Assembly: GCA_023954375.1 (NCBI GenBank)
Contig: JAMLIC010000025.1
Location: forward strand, 62,001 to 126,000
Direction of reading: 5' to 3'
Origin: Planctomycetota bacterium
Lineage (GTDB): Bacteria; Planctomycetota; J058
Length of the DNA stretch: 64,000 nt
Positions 34,666 through 44,862 of the stretch are shown piece after piece. The number at the start of each line of letters is the position of its first letter. The first letter of the stretch is position 1. The notes under the pieces are model-generated. The model did no database searches. It saw only the letters and a list, made by a program, of their open reading frames with translations, and had not been told where the DNA came from. The translations under genes and the position numbers were made by a program.

Positions 34666-36081
34666 CTAGCTCTCCCGCAGCTTCTTCGCCTTGGCGCGGG
34701 CGTCCTCGACGGTGCCGACGTACTTGAACGCCTCCTCGGGGAGGTCGTCGCACTTGCCGTCGACGATCTCCTTGAAGGAGCGGACCGTGTCCTCGCGCTT
34801 GACGTAGACGCCCTTCATGCCCGTGAAGGCCTCGGCGACGTGGAACGGCTGCGAGCAGAAGGCCTGGATGCGCCGCGCCCGCTGCACGACGACCTTGTCC
34901 TCCTCCGACAGCTCGTCCTCGCCGAGGATCGCGATGATGTCCTGGAGGTCCTTGTTGCGCTGCAGGATCTGCTGCACCGCCTTGGCCGTCTGGTAGTGAA
35001 CCTCGCCCACGACGTTCGGGTCGAGGATACGCGACGTCGAGTTGAGCGGGTCGATGGCCGGGTAGAGGCCCTTGGCCGCGATGCCGCGGTCGAGCACCGT
35101 CGTCGCGTCGAGGTGCGCGAACGTGGTCGCCGGCGCGGGGTCGGTCAGGTCGTCGGCCGGCACGTAGACCGCCTGCACCGACGTGATCGCGCCCTTCTTC
35201 GTCGAGGTGATCCGCTCCTGCAGGGCGCCCATCTCGGTCGCCAGCGTCGGCTGGTAGCCGACGGCCGACGGCATGCGGCCCAGGAGCGCCGACACCTCGG
35301 AGCCCGCCTGGCTGAAGCGGAAGATGTTGTCGACGAAGAGCAGCACGTCCGTGCCGCCGAGGTCGCGCAGGTACTCGGCCATGGTCAGCGCCGAGAGCGC
35401 GACGCGCAGGCGCGAGCCCGGCGGCTCGTTCATCTGGCCGAACACCATGACCGTGCGCGGGAGCACGCCGGCCTCGTGCATCTCCAGCCAGAGGTCGTTG
35501 CCCTCGCGGGTGCGCTCGCCGACGCCGGCGAACACCGAGTAGCCGCCGTGCTGCTTGGCGACGTTGTTGATCAGCTCCTGGATGAGCACCGTCTTGCCCA
35601 GGCCGGCGCCGCCGAACAGGCCCGTCTTGCCGCCGCGGGTGTAGGGCGTGAGCAGGTCGACGACCTTGAGGCCCGTCTCGAAGACCTCGACCTTGGCCTC
35701 GATGTCCTCGAACTTGGGCGCCGGCGCGTGGATCGGGCGGCGCTCCTTCACCTCGATCGGGCCCTGCTCGTCGATCGGGTCGCCGAGCAGGTTGAACACG
35801 CGGCCGAGCGTCTGCTCGCCGACCGGGACGGCGATCGGCGCGCCGGTGTCCTGGATGCGCATGCCGCGCACCAGGCCGTCGGTCGAGCCCAGGGCGACGG
35901 CGCGCACGCGGTTGCCGCCGAGGTGCTGCTGCACCTCGCCGGTCAGCTGCAGGCGGCGGCCCTCGACCTCGATGTCGAGCTCGAGCGCGTTGTAGATGTC
36001 GGGCAGGTGGCCCTCCTCGAACTCGGCGTCGAAGGTGGCGCCGATCACCTGCACGATCGTCCCGATCCGCTCCTTGGTCAT
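34666..36081 (-). CDS. atpD: ATP synthase beta subunit
   Basis: The product has 471 residues, of normal length. It is the catalytic subunit of F1, with P-loop GGAGLGKTVLIQE, catalytic Glu in GERTREGNDLW, and the FRFSQAGSEVSALLGRMPSA nucleotide-site segment. IAILGEDELSEED is the DELSEED lever that contacts gamma. It lies between the gamma and epsilon genes, and no unusual features are seen. Confidence 0.97.
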   Translation of the reverse strand: MTKERIGTIVQVIGATFDAEFEEGHLPDIYNALELDIEVEGRRLQLTGEVQQHLGGNRVRAVALGSTDGLVRGMRIQDTGAPIAVPVGEQTLGRVFNLLGDPIDEQGPIEVKERRPIHAPAPKFEDIEAKVEVFETGLKVVDLLTPYTRGGKTGLFGGAGLGKTVLIQELINNVAKQHGGYSVFAGVGERTREGNDLWLEMHEAGVLPRTVMVFGQMNEPPGSRLRVALSALTMAEYLRDLGGTDVLLFVDNIFRFSQAGSEVSALLGRMPSAVGYQPTLATEMGALQERITSTKKGAITSVQAVYVPADDLTDPAPATTFAHLDATTVLDRGIAAKGLYPAIDPLNSTSRILDPNVVGEVHYQTAKAVQQILQRNKDLQDIIAILGEDELSEEDKVVVQRARRIQAFCSQPFHVAEAFTGMKGVYVKREDTVRSFKEIVDGKCDDLPEEAFKYVGTVEDARAKAKKLRES

Positions 36082-36144
36082 GTCCTGCCTGCCTGCTCTC
36101 GTCGTGTGTGCGGGGTCTGCTCGAGGTGGAGGGCGCGCGCGGCG

Positions 36145-37074
36145 CTAGGCCAGCGCCTCCGCGCCGCCCAGGACCTCGAGGATCTCCTTGGTGATCTGCG
36201 ACTGGCGCCCGCGGTTGTAGGCCATGCGCAGGAGGCGCCCGACCTCCTGGGCGTTGTCGGTGGCGTTCTTCATGGCCACGCGCCGGGCGATCTGCTCGGA
36301 CGAGGCCGACTCCAGGTAGACGCGGAACAGGTGCAGCCGCGCCTGGAGGGGGAAGATCGCGTCGAGGATCGTCTTCGGGTCGGGCTCGATCGTGAACACG
36401 ACCTTGCGCCCGGCCTTCTCCGGCGCCGCGGCGGCGGCCGCCGCGGCCGGCTTCTCGCCGCGCGAGGCGACCTGCGCCTCGGCCGCGCTCGTGATCGGGA
36501 GCATCGTCTCGACCACGGGCGCCTGCCGGCCGGCGGAGAAGTAGTGCGTGTAGCAGACGTCGACGCGGTCGACCTCGCCGGCCTGGAACAGGCCGATGAG
36601 CGTGTCGGCCACGCGCTCGACGTCGACGAACTTGGGCTTGTCGTCGAACTGCGTGTAGCTGCCCTCGAAGGGCACCTTCTGGAACTTGAGCCAGCCGAAG
36701 CCCTTCTTGCCGCTGGCGAACAGGCGCACCTCCTTGCCCTCGGCCAGGAGGCGCGCCCGGTGGTCGCGCGCCATGCGCAGGACGTTCGTGTTGTAGCCGC
36801 CGCAGAGGCCGCGGTTGCCCACGACCACGAGCAGGGCGACCTTCTTCACCTCGCGGCGCTCGAGGAGCGGGTGGACGGGCCCCACGTCCTCGCCCGAGGC
36901 CTTGCGCGCCTGGCCGGCGATCTCGGCCAGGGCCTCGAAGTAGGGCAGGGCCCGCTGGATGCGGTCCTGCGCCGTCTTCGCCTTCGCGGTGGCGATGAGC
37001 TCCATCGTCCGCGTGATCTTGGCGGTGTTCTTGACCGACTTGATCCGCCGCTTGATGTCGCGGAGCTTGGCCAT
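36145..37074 (-). CDS. atpG: ATP synthase gamma subunit
   Basis: The product has 309 residues and is the central rotor shaft. The N-terminal helix (KLRDIKRRIKSVKNTAKITR) and the C-terminal helix (ATDNAQEVGRLLRMAYNRGR, QSQITKEI) are typical. It is slightly long because of an Ala/Lys-rich insert (SRGEKPAAAAAAAAPEKAGR) at about residues 197-216. That insert lies in the peripheral domain, away from the rotor helices. Confidence 0.95.
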   Translation of the reverse strand: MAKLRDIKRRIKSVKNTAKITRTMELIATAKAKTAQDRIQRALPYFEALAEIAGQARKASGEDVGPVHPLLERREVKKVALLVVVGNRGLCGGYNTNVLRMARDHRARLLAEGKEVRLFASGKKGFGWLKFQKVPFEGSYTQFDDKPKFVDVERVADTLIGLFQAGEVDRVDVCYTHYFSAGRQAPVVETMLPITSAAEAQVASRGEKPAAAAAAAAPEKAGRKVVFTIEPDPKTILDAIFPLQARLHLFRVYLESASSEQIARRVAMKNATDNAQEVGRLLRMAYNRGRQSQITKEILEVLGGAEALA

Positions 37075-37144
37075 CCGTCGCTACCCGTCCGTCTGTTGCT
37101 GCACACGACCGACCGCCGCGGGCGACGCCCGCGGCGGGTCCCAG

Positions 37145-38996
<1,852 letters not shown>

Positions 38997-39013
<17 letters not shown>

Positions 39014-39578
39014 AGTAGTCCTGGCTCCGGAAGCGCGTGCCCTCGAGCCTCGCGCCGATCGTCTCCAGCCGCGAGCGCAGCGACCCGTCGATCCGGGTGT
39101 CGCCCACCTGCAGCACCAGGCCGCCCAGGATCCGCGGGCTCACCCGCTCCTCCAGGACGACCTCCTTGTCGAACTTCGCCTTCAGGGCCGAGGTCAGCCG
39201 CGCGCGCTGCCCCTCCGCCAGCGGGACCGCCGTCTGCACCTTCACCACCATCTCGCCCATGCGCTGGTGGTAGCCCGCGATGAACTCGCGGATCATCGGC
39301 CGCAGGACCTGCTGCCGGCGCTTGTCGATCACCACCTTGAGGAAGTTGAGGGTGAAGTCGGAGACCTTGGGCCCGAAGACCCGGGTCACGACCGCCTTCT
39401 TCTTCTCGCGGGCGATGTTCGGCGTGTTGAGGAAGCTCGCGAACTGGGGCTCCGCCTCGAGCACCTGGTCGAACGCGCGCAGCTCGGCCAGGATCTCGGC
39501 GTGGACCCCCTTCTCGAACGCCAGGTCCAGGAGGGCCGTGGCGTAGACGTTGGCGAGTGTCTCGTCCCGAGCGCCCAC
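38997..39578 (-). CDS. atpH: ATP synthase delta subunit
   Basis: The product has 193 residues and links F1 to the peripheral stalk. The N-terminal helical domain (LANVYATALLDLAFEKG) and the C-terminal segment (GLVLQVGDTRIDGSLRSRLE) carry the family signature, whose D...I DGS is clear. Its 3' end overlaps atpA by 17 bases. Confidence 0.94.
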
Positions 39579-39580
39579 CC

Positions 39581-40126
39581 TTACCTCCGCTCGTAGGCGG
39601 CGAGGACCTCGTCGATGATCACCTTGTGACGCGCGGCGTCAACCTCCGCGCCGATCACGCGCTCGGCGACCGTCATCCCCAGGTTCACGGCCTCGGTCTT
39701 GAGCTCGGCCAGGGCCTTCTCCTTGGCGAGGGTGATGTCGCGCTCGGCGCGCTCGCGGATGGCGCGCGCCTCGGCCGCGGCGCGGCTGTGCGCCTCGTCG
39801 ACGATGCGCTTCTTGTCCGCCTCGCCCTCGTTGATGATCTGCTGGGCCTCCTTGCGGATGCCCTCCAGCTGGTCCTCGTAGCGGCGGCGGAGCTCCTCCG
39901 CGTCGCGGCGGATGCGCTCCGCCTCCTCCTTCTGCCCGACGATCCCCTGCTCGCGCGCGTCGAGCGCGTTGAGCAGCGGACCCCAGGCGTTCCGGTAGAG
40001 GATGAGCGCCACGATCGCGAAGGTCACGGCGGTCCAGAAGGCGAGCCCGATCCCGTGAGGATCGAGCCACCAGGGGCCGTGGCCCTCGGCGGCGAGGAGG
40101 AGCAGGTCGAGGTTCATGGAGTGCAC
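39581..40126 (-). CDS. atpF: ATP synthase subunit b
   Basis: The product has 181 residues. One N-terminal membrane helix (FWTAVTFAIVALILYRNAWG, about 30-50) is followed by a long charged coiled coil that forms the peripheral stalk. The stop is 2 bases from the delta gene start. Length and layout are ordinary for the family. Confidence 0.93.
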   Translation of the reverse strand: MHSMNLDLLLLAAEGHGPWWLDPHGIGLAFWTAVTFAIVALILYRNAWGPLLNALDAREQGIVGQKEEAERIRRDAEELRRRYEDQLEGIRKEAQQIINEGEADKKRIVDEAHSRAAAEARAIRERAERDITLAKEKALAELKTEAVNLGMTVAERVIGAEVDAARHKVIIDEVLAAYERR

Positions 40127-40162
40127 CGCGTGGTTCTAGGGTCCTGCGCCGTCGACCGCCGA

Positions 40163-40447
40163 CTAGAGCGCCGGGATGCGGCCGATCGTGAGGAACACGC
40201 CGAGGAGCGCCACGACGATCGCGAACAGGGCCGCGCCCTCGATGAGGGCCGCCGTGAGGATCATGTTGGCGCGGATGTCGCCGGCCGCCTCGGGCTGACG
40301 CGCGATCGACTCGACCGCCGACGAGGCGATGCGGCCGATGCCGTAGCCGGCGCCGATGGCGGCGAGGCCGCCCGCGAGGGCCGCGAAGCCGATGGCCAGA
40401 CCGAGCGAGTTGCCCTGAGCCGCCTGGGCGATGAGCGTGAGATCCAT
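40163..40447 (-). CDS. atpE: ATP synthase subunit c
   Basis: The product has 94 residues and two membrane helices joined by a polar loop ARQPEAAG. The ion-carrying Glu is in ALIEGAALFAIV on helix 2. The Gln and Glu-Ser/Thr ligands typical of sodium-type c rings are not seen, so proton coupling is more likely. The N-terminal extension (MDLTLIAQAAQGNS) resembles a short export signal or first turn. Confidence 0.94.
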   Translation of the reverse strand: MDLTLIAQAAQGNSLGLAIGFAALAGGLAAIGAGYGIGRIASSAVESIARQPEAAGDIRANMILTAALIEGAALFAIVVALLGVFLTIGRIPAL

Positions 40448-40511
40448 GGTCGTCAGACTCCTTGTCGATTCGTCTCGAGCGCGCCATGGGCGCGCGGTGG
40501 GAGGACCTTCG

Positions 40512-41330
40512 TCAGTGGTCGGGGTGGACCGCCGCCCCCAGGAAGACCGTGACGAGGAAGGTGAACACGTAGGCCTGCAGGAAGGCCACGAACAGCTCGA
40601 GGACGTAGACGGCCGCCGCCATCGCCACGGAGAGCGGGATGACGAAGATGCCGGCCACGCCCGAGCCGAAGAGGAAGATCAGGCCGAGCATGGCGTAGAG
40701 CACGGCGTGGCCGCCCATCATGTTCGCCCAGAGACGCAGCATGAGGGCCATCGGCTTGATCAGGTGGCTGAAGATCTCGACGACGATCATCAGCGGCAGG
40801 AGCGCCAGCGGCAGCCCGCCGGGGACGATGTTCTTCAGGTAGGTGATCAGCCCCTGCTCGCGGATCCCGTGGCCGTGCCACCAGATCGCGGCGGTGATCG
40901 CCAGGGCGCCCGTGACCCACACCTGGCCGGTCGGCGTGACCGTGCTCCAGGAGAGCGTCACGTGCCCGTCGTGCAGCACCGGGGCCGGGAGGATGGGGAA
41001 GAGGCCCAGCAGGTTGCTGTAGAGGATGAAGAAGAAGAACGTCCAGAGGACGGGCAGGAAGCGGTCGCCCTCCTTGCCCAGGAAGGGGCGGGTGACCTCG
41101 TCCCGGATGAACAGGAGGATCACCTCGAGGAAGTTCACGAAGCGGCCGCGCGGCACGTAGTCGCGCGAGAGCGCGCGGCCGAACGGCACGAACGTGAGCG
41201 TCAGCAGGAGGCCGACGACGAAGATCCCGATGACGTGCTTGGAGATGCCCAGGAACGCGAGGCCGGGCACCTCCTCGACGTGCATGAGGTGCTCGACCAT
41301 CCAGTCGGTCGATTGTGCCAGGCGCAGCAC
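40512..41330 (-). CDS. atpB: ATP synthase subunit a
   Basis: The product has 272 residues and several membrane helices. The essential Arg is in PMALMLRLWANMMGGH, and the half-channel helix LSVAMAAAVYVLELFVAFLQ follows. It forms the proton path against the c ring. It is followed directly by atpE and preceded by the small AtpI/AtpZ-like gene. Confidence 0.95.
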   Translation of the reverse strand: MLRLAQSTDWMVEHLMHVEEVPGLAFLGISKHVIGIFVVGLLLTLTFVPFGRALSRDYVPRGRFVNFLEVILLFIRDEVTRPFLGKEGDRFLPVLWTFFFFILYSNLLGLFPILPAPVLHDGHVTLSWSTVTPTGQVWVTGALAITAAIWWHGHGIREQGLITYLKNIVPGGLPLALLPLMIVVEIFSHLIKPMALMLRLWANMMGGHAVLYAMLGLIFLFGSGVAGIFVIPLSVAMAAAVYVLELFVAFLQAYVFTFLVTVFLGAAVHPDH

Positions 41331-41358
41331 CGAGTCGTCCTCCGGGGCCTCGCCCCGC

Positions 41359-41604
41359 TCAGCCCGGGGTCCCGGGGCCCTTGCCCCGCCCGGCGCCGCC
41401 GTGCACCCCGTAGACCGCCACGTAGAGCTGGTAGAAGGCCAGGCCGAAGCCGACCATCACGCCCAGCACCGTGAGCAGGGGGAGCGTCCCCAACCTCTCG
41501 TCCGCCATGAACCCCAGGGCGACGAACAGTCCGAAGACCAGGACGAACTGGATACCGAGGTGCGAGAAGCGCAGGAGTTGGTTGGCGTCCTGCGGGTCGG
41601 GCAC
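41359..41604 (-). CDS. AtpI/AtpZ-like small membrane protein
   Basis: The GTG at 41604 preceded by GGAGG gives 81 residues. There are two membrane helices, HLGIQFVLVFGLFVALGF and LLTVLGVMVGFGLAFYQLYV, with GFMADERLG between them. This matches the AtpZ/AtpI putative ATP synthase accessory family, usually first in atp operons and linked to c-ring assembly or Mg uptake. It is the first gene of this operon. Confidence 0.82.
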   Translation of the reverse strand: MPDPQDANQLLRFSHLGIQFVLVFGLFVALGFMADERLGTLPLLTVLGVMVGFGLAFYQLYVAVYGVHGGAGRGKGPGTPG

Positions 41605-41641
41605 CGCGCCTCCAGCGCCCCTGGGGTTTCCGTGGGCCGGG

Positions 41642-41670
41642 AGTAAACCACGGGCGACGCGGGGTGTCAA
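41642..41670 (-). promoter_or_regulatory. Sigma70-type promoter of the ATP synthase operon
   Basis: On the minus strand TTGACA (41670-41665) is followed by a 17-bp spacer and TTTACT (41647-41642). This is a near-consensus housekeeping promoter with a predicted leader of about 30 nt to the GTG at 41604. It is the clearest -35/-10 pair in the window. Confidence 0.75.
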
Positions 41671-41687
41671 CGGATCCACGAGCGGGA

Positions 41688-41710
41688 GGGTGCGGCGGAT
41701 TGCCGCACCC
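41688..41710. other. Stem-loop upstream of the atp promoter
   Basis: A perfect 9-bp stem (GGGTGCGGC and its complement) closes a 5-base loop. It lies just upstream of the TTGACA box in the region between divergent genes; its role is unknown. Confidence 0.4.
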
Positions 41711-41748
41711 CCTTCTGGCTGCTCGGTACCTCGCCTTGGCCGCTCATG

Positions 41749-41838
41749 GGACGCAGAGGCCGCGGAGGAGGCGCAGAGGGCGCAGAGGCGTGACCTCCTC
41801 TGGGCTCTCTCTGCGCCTCCTCCGCGGCCTCTGCGTCC
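41749..41838. repeat. Perfect 30-bp inverted repeat (REP-like palindrome)
   Basis: The left arm at 41749-41778 (starting GGACGCAGAGGCCGCGGAGG) is exactly complementary to the right arm at 41809-41838, with a 30-base loop that repeats parts of the arms. The CGCAGAGG/GCGGAGG wording resembles dispersed intergenic repeats of other environmental genomes. It sits between the divergent atp and NfeD promoters. A degraded relative appears just before the poly-G junction (about 62,060-62,095). Confidence 0.7.
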
Positions 41839-41910
41839 AATCAAGTGTGGGCACCGACCGACCGCGGGGTTGGCTGGCGGCCGCCCGTTCCCGAGCGGCC
41901 CGCCCCGGGC

Positions 41911-41916
41911 TACCCT
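41911..41916 (+). promoter_or_regulatory. -10 element TACCCT
   Basis: TACCCT lies 20 nt before the GTG at 41937, followed by the ribosome-binding site GGAGGAGG. It is of the TAnnnT class. Confidence 0.45.
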
Positions 41917-41936
41917 GTCCCCCGGAGGAGGCGCCC

Positions 41937-43460
41937 GTGACGAGGCGGAGGAGGCGGCTCGCGTGGCTGACCCTGGCCCTGCCGCTGGCGGCGGGCGGGG
42001 TCCGGGCCCAGGACGCGCCCGGGGCGGCGCTGGCCGCGTTCGTCTCGATCGACGGGCCGATCGACTCGCTCACCGAGCGGACGCTCGAGGCGCGGGTCAA
42101 GCGGGCCATGGAGCGCCGGCCGCGCTTCCTCGTCGTCGCGATCTCGTCGCCGGGCGGCGAGGTCGAGGCGTCGCGCACGATCGCCTGGAACCTGCACAAC
42201 CTCGACGACGTCACCGTCGTCGCCTGGATCCGCGGGCGGGCGCTGTCGGGGGCGACCATGGCCGCGTTCGGCTGCGACCTGATCGCCATGCGCCCCGACG
42301 GGCAGCTCGGCGACGTCATGCCCATCCAGGTGGACGCGTTCGGGCTGCTCGCCCCGGACGTGGCCGAGAAGATGATCGTCCCCGTGCGGAAGGACCTGCG
42401 CGACCTGGCCGAGCTCAAGGGCTACCCGGGCGACGTGGCCGAGGCCATGGTCGACCCGCGGATCGAGCTGCGCCGCGTCGAGGTCAAGGACGAGCGCACC
42501 GGGCGGCTGCGCCCCGAGTGGCTCTCGGCGAAGGCCCTCGCGGAGCTCCCCTACGAGCGCAAGGCGCGGATCGCGTCCGAGGCGGTGGTCGTCCGCGACG
42601 GCGAGCTCCTCGTGATCGGCGCCGAGCAGGCGCTGGACATGGGGGTCGCGCGGCTCATCGCCGACGACGAGCCGGCGCTCCTCGCCGCGCTGGCCACGGA
42701 GTTCTCCCTCGGCGAGGTGGTCGCCGTGCACGAGGCGTCGCTCTGGTGGGAGCACGTCGTCCGGTTCATCACCTGGTGGCCGGTCAAGGTGCTCCTGTTC
42801 GCCGTCGGCATGATCGCGCTCGTCACGGCGCTCGGCGCGCCCGGCCAGGGCATCCCGGAGGTCGTGGCCGCCGTGTGCCTCGGCGCCGTGTTCTTCGGCT
42901 CCTACCTGATCGGCCTCTCCGACCACGTCGAGGTGGTCCTCTTCGTCATCGGCGTGGCGCTCGTGGCGGTCGAGCTGTTCGTCACGCCGGGCTTCGGCGT
43001 GCTCGGCGGCGCGGGCCTCCTGCTCGTGGCCGGCTCGCTCCTGCTCACCTTCCAGAAGTTCGTCCTGCCCCGGACGCCCGGCGAGTGGGAGCTCTTCCGG
43101 CTCAACGTCGGGCGCACGGTGCTCGGCCTGACGGGCGCCCTGGTGGGGGTCGTCCTCCTCGGCCGCTACATGCCGCGCCTCGGGCTCCTCCGCCGGCTCG
43201 TGCTCACGCAGACGCTGCCGGCCGCCGTCGAGCCGACGGCCGCGCAGGAGCTGGCGCCGGTCGGCACGAGCGGCGAGGCCGCCACCGTGCTCCGCCCCGT
43301 GGGCAAGGTGCGCGTGGGGCAGGACGTGTTCGACGCCGTGGCCGAGGAGGGCTTCGTCGCCCTCGGCCAGGCCGTGGTCGTCGTGGGGCACCGCGCCGGG
43401 CAGCTCGTCGTCGCGTCCCGGCCGGAGGCCACCGAGGTGCCGGCGGAGGTCAGCCCGTGA
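41937..43460 (+). CDS. Long NfeD-family membrane serine protease
   Basis: GTG at 41937 with GGAGGAGG upstream gives 507 residues. A signal peptide (ending GVRAQD) is followed by a ClpP/crotonase-like protease domain (about 35-235) with AISSPGGEVEASRTIAWN. The candidate catalytic Ser is in RALSGATMAAFGCD, and a Lys lies in the following VAEKMIVPVRKDLR region. Then come four membrane helices (about 275-400) and a C-terminal OB-like NfeD domain (TSGEAATVLRPVGKVRVG). Such proteins work in membrane quality control with stomatin-like partners, but no stomatin gene is adjacent here. The stop overlaps the next, shorter NfeD gene. Confidence 0.85.
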   Translation: MTRRRRRLAWLTLALPLAAGGVRAQDAPGAALAAFVSIDGPIDSLTERTLEARVKRAMERRPRFLVVAISSPGGEVEASRTIAWNLHNLDDVTVVAWIRGRALSGATMAAFGCDLIAMRPDGQLGDVMPIQVDAFGLLAPDVAEKMIVPVRKDLRDLAELKGYPGDVAEAMVDPRIELRRVEVKDERTGRLRPEWLSAKALAELPYERKARIASEAVVVRDGELLVIGAEQALDMGVARLIADDEPALLAALATEFSLGEVVAVHEASLWWEHVVRFITWWPVKVLLFAVGMIALVTALGAPGQGIPEVVAAVCLGAVFFGSYLIGLSDHVEVVLFVIGVALVAVELFVTPGFGVLGGAGLLLVAGSLLLTFQKFVLPRTPGEWELFRLNVGRTVLGLTGALVGVVLLGRYMPRLGLLRRLVLTQTLPAAVEPTAAQELAPVGTSGEAATVLRPVGKVRVGQDVFDAVAEEGFVALGQAVVVVGHRAGQLVVASRPEATEVPAEVSP

Positions 43461-43903
43461 TCGTCCTCATCCTCTGGCTCGTCGGCGTCGCCTGCCTGGC
43501 CGTGGAGCTGTTCGTCCCCGGCGTCATCGTCGGGATCGTCGGCCTCACGTCGCTCACGGCCAGCGTGGCCCTGTGCTTCCACCAGTACGGCCCGCTCGCC
43601 GGCGTGGCCCTGGGCGGCGGCTCGCTCCTGGTCGCGGCGACCATCATCAAGGTCGCGGTGTCCCGCATGTCGCTGCGCACCCCGCTCTCGGCCCAGGCCG
43701 GCTACGTGGGCACCGACGACCACTCGGCCCTGATCGGCCAGACCGGCACCGCGACGACCACGCTCCGCCCCGGCGGCTACGCGCAGATCGCCGGGCGCCG
43801 GGTCGACGTCGTGACCCTCGGCGACCACCTCCCGGCCGGGACGCCGGTCGAGGTCATGGCGGTCGAGGGCAACCGGATCGTCGTCCGCCGCTGCGCGGCT
43901 TGA
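43457..43903 (+). CDS. Short NfeD-family membrane protein
   Basis: The product has 148 residues. Two or three membrane helices (VLILWLVGVACLAVELFVPG, VALGGGSLLVAATIIKVAV) precede a C-terminal NfeD OB-fold (ALIGQTGTATTTLRPGGYAQ, AGRRVDVVT). It lacks the protease domain, so it is the NfeD1b type. The GTGA overlap with the long form indicates that the two proteins act together. Confidence 0.82.
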   Translation: MIVLILWLVGVACLAVELFVPGVIVGIVGLTSLTASVALCFHQYGPLAGVALGGGSLLVAATIIKVAVSRMSLRTPLSAQAGYVGTDDHSALIGQTGTATTTLRPGGYAQIAGRRVDVVTLGDHLPAGTPVEVMAVEGNRIVVRRCAA

Positions 43904-43926
43904 GGATGGCGCGCCCGGCCGCGTGC

Positions 43927-43932
43927 TAGGAT
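43927..43932 (+). promoter_or_regulatory. -10 element TAGGAT
   Basis: TAGGAT lies 21 nt before the ATG at 43954 and is followed by GGAGG. It is identical to the box at 7069. Confidence 0.45.
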
Positions 43933-43953
43933 TCGACCCCCGGAGGTCGAGCC

Positions 43954-44859
43954 ATGGCCACGTCCGCCGTGAACGCGCAGCAGCTCGCGCAGCACTTCCA
44001 GCAGCAGGAGCAGCGCCTCAAGCAGGACGGCGCCCAGTCCGAGCAGCGGACCAAGCAGGCCTGGGGTCAGGCGGAGCAGGAGCTCAAGCAGCAGCCGAGC
44101 GGGCTCCTCCCGGACGCCGTGAAGGAGCTCCAGGCGGCGGGCCGGCCCCAGGCGAACCAGGAGCAGCGCGAGAAGCGCGCCGCCGCCCAGGCCGAGCAGT
44201 CCGCGAAGCGCTCGTCCGGGGACAAGGCCGTGAAGGAGGTCAGGAGCGAGCTGAGCGCCAAGCGCTCGCTGGCCAAGGAGCTGCCCGCCGAGCAGAAGGG
44301 GAAGCAGACCAAGCTCCAGGCGCTCAAGACGAGGACGGCCGCCGACGCGCGGAAGCACGGGGACGAGCAGCAGCAGGAGCTCGCGGCGAAGAAGGCGGAG
44401 CTGCGGAAGGGCCTCGAGGGCGGCGAGAAGCAGGCCCAGGAGCAGCGCGCGAAGACGTCCCAGGAGCAGGAGCAGAAGGCGACCCAGCAGCAGGAGCAGA
44501 CCTCCAAGCACCAGGAGAAGGCCGCCAAGCAGCAGCAGGAGCAGACGACCAAGAACCAGGAGAGCAGCCTCAAGCGGAGCGCGAGCCCCGAGCTGCAGCC
44601 GCAGGAGCAGACGACCAAGCAGCAGCAGGAGCAGTCCGCCAAGCAGACCCAGGAGCAGTCCGCCAAGCAGCAGCAGCACCAGCAGCAGGAGAAGAAGACG
44701 AAGGCAGAGGCGCAGCAGGAGGAGAAGGCGAAGAAGCAGCACGAGAAGGCGGCGCAGGAGCTCAAGCAGAAGCAGGACGCGGCCCTGCAGCGCCACAAGG
44801 AGCAGCTCCAGGCCCTGGCGCAGCAGGAGCAGCAGCGCAAGGCCCAGCTCGCCCGCTGA
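43954..44859 (+). CDS. Gln/Lys/Glu-rich repetitive helical protein
   Basis: The product has 301 residues. I counted 73 Gln (24 percent), with Lys, Glu and Ala making up most of the rest. There is no Cys, Tyr or Ile, no Met after the start, and one Trp. It is predicted to be an extended charged helix or coiled coil. From about residue 150 on it contains degenerate short repeats of the type QEQTTKQQQEQSAKQ, with recurring Thr/Ser-x-Lys and Gln-Glu-Gln steps. No signal peptide is seen. Only 3 bases separate it from an ATP-grasp ligase gene, so the two are surely co-expressed, and the repeats could be the ligase's substrate. It may alternatively be a structural or desiccation-type protein. Confidence 0.6.
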   Translation: MATSAVNAQQLAQHFQQQEQRLKQDGAQSEQRTKQAWGQAEQELKQQPSGLLPDAVKELQAAGRPQANQEQREKRAAAQAEQSAKRSSGDKAVKEVRSELSAKRSLAKELPAEQKGKQTKLQALKTRTAADARKHGDEQQQELAAKKAELRKGLEGGEKQAQEQRAKTSQEQEQKATQQQEQTSKHQEKAAKQQQEQTTKNQESSLKRSASPELQPQEQTTKQQQEQSAKQTQEQSAKQQQHQQQEKKTKAEAQQEEKAKKQHEKAAQELKQKQDAALQRHKEQLQALAQQEQQRKAQLAR

Positions 44860-44862
44860 CGC

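Noticed and set aside
41779..41808. The 30-bp inverted repeat as IS-element ends
   Set aside because: Only 30 bases lie between the arms, with no transposase or target duplication; it is a palindromic repeat, not a transposon.
44400..44860. Gln-rich repeats as evidence of a phage tail or R-body gene
   Set aside because: No other phage genes are nearby and the sequence lacks known tape-measure or Reb features.
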